Notes under the pieces: generated by a model
Database searches by the model: none
Seen by the model: the letters and a program-made list of their open reading frames with translations, nothing else
Told to the model about the DNA's origin: nothing
DNA from: Rarobacter incanus
Lineage (GTDB): Bacteria > Actinomycetota > Actinomycetes > Actinomycetales > Cellulomonadaceae
DNA length: 64,000 nucleotides
Direction: 5' to 3'
Assembly (NCBI RefSeq): GCF_006715765.1
Contig: NZ_VFNV01000001.1
Coordinates: 1,426,001 to 1,490,000, forward strand
Shown: one piece after another, positions 63,279 to 64,000 of the stretch
Numbering within the stretch: position 1 is the first letter of the stretch
Layout of the letters: each line of letters starts with the position of its first letter
Position numbers and translations under genes: made by a program

Positions 63279-64000
63279 CTACTCTGCCTGTTCAACCCCG
63301 AGCACGGTGTGCGTGAGCTGCGACAACGGTTCGCTCAACGCGTTCAGTTGCGCCCCAAGCGCGTTGCGCTGTTCCTGGCTGACCGTATCGTAGGACACAA
63401 ACCCGTCCGTGTAGTTGCCGTACTTCGCCAACGCCTCCTTCATGGCCTTGAACTGCTTGTCGAGCTCGGCAACCAGCGTCTTGCCCTCGGCACCCTTGGC
63501 AATCGCGATGTCTCGCACCGACTCGTAGGCAACGTCCGCGCCCTCCACGTTGGCATAGAAGTCGTACAGATCCGTGTGGCTAAATTCGTCCTCTTCACCC
63601 GGCAGCTTCCCGTCGGGTGCGGCAACCTCGTCCAGCAGCCCGATCGCACCGTTGGTGATGTCGGCGAGCGTGAGCGCGAAGTCGGCCGAATGCACCTTGT
63701 CGTAGAGCGCCTGGATGTCGGTGTTCAGCTGGTCGGCGACCTTCTTGCGGCCGGCATCGGTGAGTTGCTCGATGTCCTCGTTGGGGTAGTTCTTGACGGC
63801 CTCGCCGTACCACAGGTCCATTTCGATCCGGTGGAATCCGGTGAATTCCAGCCCCTCCGCCTCGGCGCCGGGCTTGCGGTAGTCAATCTTCGGATCCAGG
63901 TCGCCGAACTGTTCCGCCGTGGGCTCGATGCGCTCGTAGCTCACCCGCGCCAGCGGGAAGAGTTTGCGGGCCTCGTCATCGTCGCCCGCAACGTACGCGT
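63279..64000 (-). CDS. efeO: EfeO-type iron uptake lipoprotein/imelysin-domain protein, N-terminus beyond window
   Basis: The frame is open past the right edge. The visible part is the M75/imelysin domain: FPLARVSYERIEPTAEQFGD, the metal-binding HxxE in EFTGFHRIEMDLWYGE, then a helical region ending in LTHTVLGVEQAE. EfeO captures Fe2+ outside the membrane and hands it to EfeU. The gene order efeO-efeB with 55 bp between agrees with an efeUOB operon; efeU should lie to the right of the window. Confidence 0.92.
   Translation of the reverse strand, partial: AYVAGDDDEARKLFPLARVSYERIEPTAEQFGDLDPKIDYRKPGAEAEGLEFTGFHRIEMDLWYGEAVKNYPNEDIEQLTDAGRKKVADQLNTDIQALYDKVHSADFALTLADITNGAIGLLDEVAAPDGKLPGEEDEFSHTDLYDFYANVEGADVAYESVRDIAIAKGAEGKTLVAELDKQFKAMKEALAKYGNYTDGFVSYDTVSQEQRNALGAQLNALSEPLSQLTHTVLGVEQAE

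Noticed and set aside
1-64000. tRNA, rRNA, transposase or integrase genes
   Set aside because: I looked for T-loop GGTTCGA-type blocks and for transposase/integrase motifs and found none that hold up.

Overview
The window is GC-rich, gene-dense bacterial DNA from an actinomycete (Actinomycetota). Evidence: GTG starts and leaderless-looking promoters, a DUF222/HNH (13E12-type) endonuclease, an actinobacterial Lhr helicase followed by Nei2, a class III ribonucleotide reductase, and a type II-C CRISPR repeat with the same TAGACTTC end as the Corynebacterium diphtheriae repeat. Many secreted proteins carry Lys-rich Ig-like tails. Class III NrdDG suggests life with little or no oxygen at times. 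No rRNA or tRNA was seen, and I cannot name a genus.

Layout. 0-5.5 kb: the end of a LacI-type regulator, then a large secreted glycosidase behind a promoter with two palindromes. 5.6-10.4 kb: a tandem glycine riboswitch and gcvP-gcvT-gcvH. 10.5-17 kb: MutT-like Nudix, alpha/beta hydrolase, zinc alcohol dehydrogenase, LuxR-type regulator, ornithine aminotransferase, a TM2 protein, and a chimeric pseudogene joining the first codons of an lhr gene to the 3' half of an alcohol dehydrogenase. 17.2-30 kb: a more accessory stretch with a secreted amidase, an HTH protein, a sugar-binding lipoprotein, a CHAP hydrolase, small exported proteins, and an arginine-analogue module (ddaH, a second rocD, an Lrp/AsnC regulator). 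30-41.4 kb: lhr-nei2, an M3 peptidase and nrdD-nrdG behind a perfect NrdR-like palindrome. 41.4-49.2 kb: a second TM2 protein, a frameshifted YwiC-like membrane protein, a HEPN (Swt1-like)/DUF3320 protein, an HNH endonuclease, a YbaK protein and an Ig-like exported protein. 49.4-57.5 kb: a complete type II-C CRISPR-Cas locus: solitary degenerate repeat, tracrRNA, cas9, cas1, cas2, and an array of 46 repeats and 45 spacers. 57.6-64 kb: SGNH hydrolase, small secreted proteins, a second YbaK, a membrane protein with a repeat-rich head, and efeB-efeO of a ferrous iron uptake system, cut by the window end.

How parts work together. The glycine riboswitch should couple glycine level to the cleavage system. 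rocD and ddaH would feed arginine-type compounds into glutamate semialdehyde, with the AsnC-type regulator divergent to rocD. NrdG activates NrdD, probably under NrdR. In the CRISPR locus, tracrRNA and cas9-cas1-cas2 read rightward while crRNA sense runs leftward, toward a strong hairpin that begins at the cas2 stop codon.

The most interesting unexplained signal is the solitary degenerate repeat about 0.36 kb upstream of the tracrRNA. It lies on the same strand and in crRNA orientation, and its first 12 nt are identical to the array repeat. It could be a natural regulatory guide for Cas9. Other items worth checking are the HEPN/DUF3320 protein, the lhr/adh chimera, tandem duplications directly behind stop codons, and two diverged copies of a small secreted protein family. 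All calls come from reading the sequence; no database search was run.
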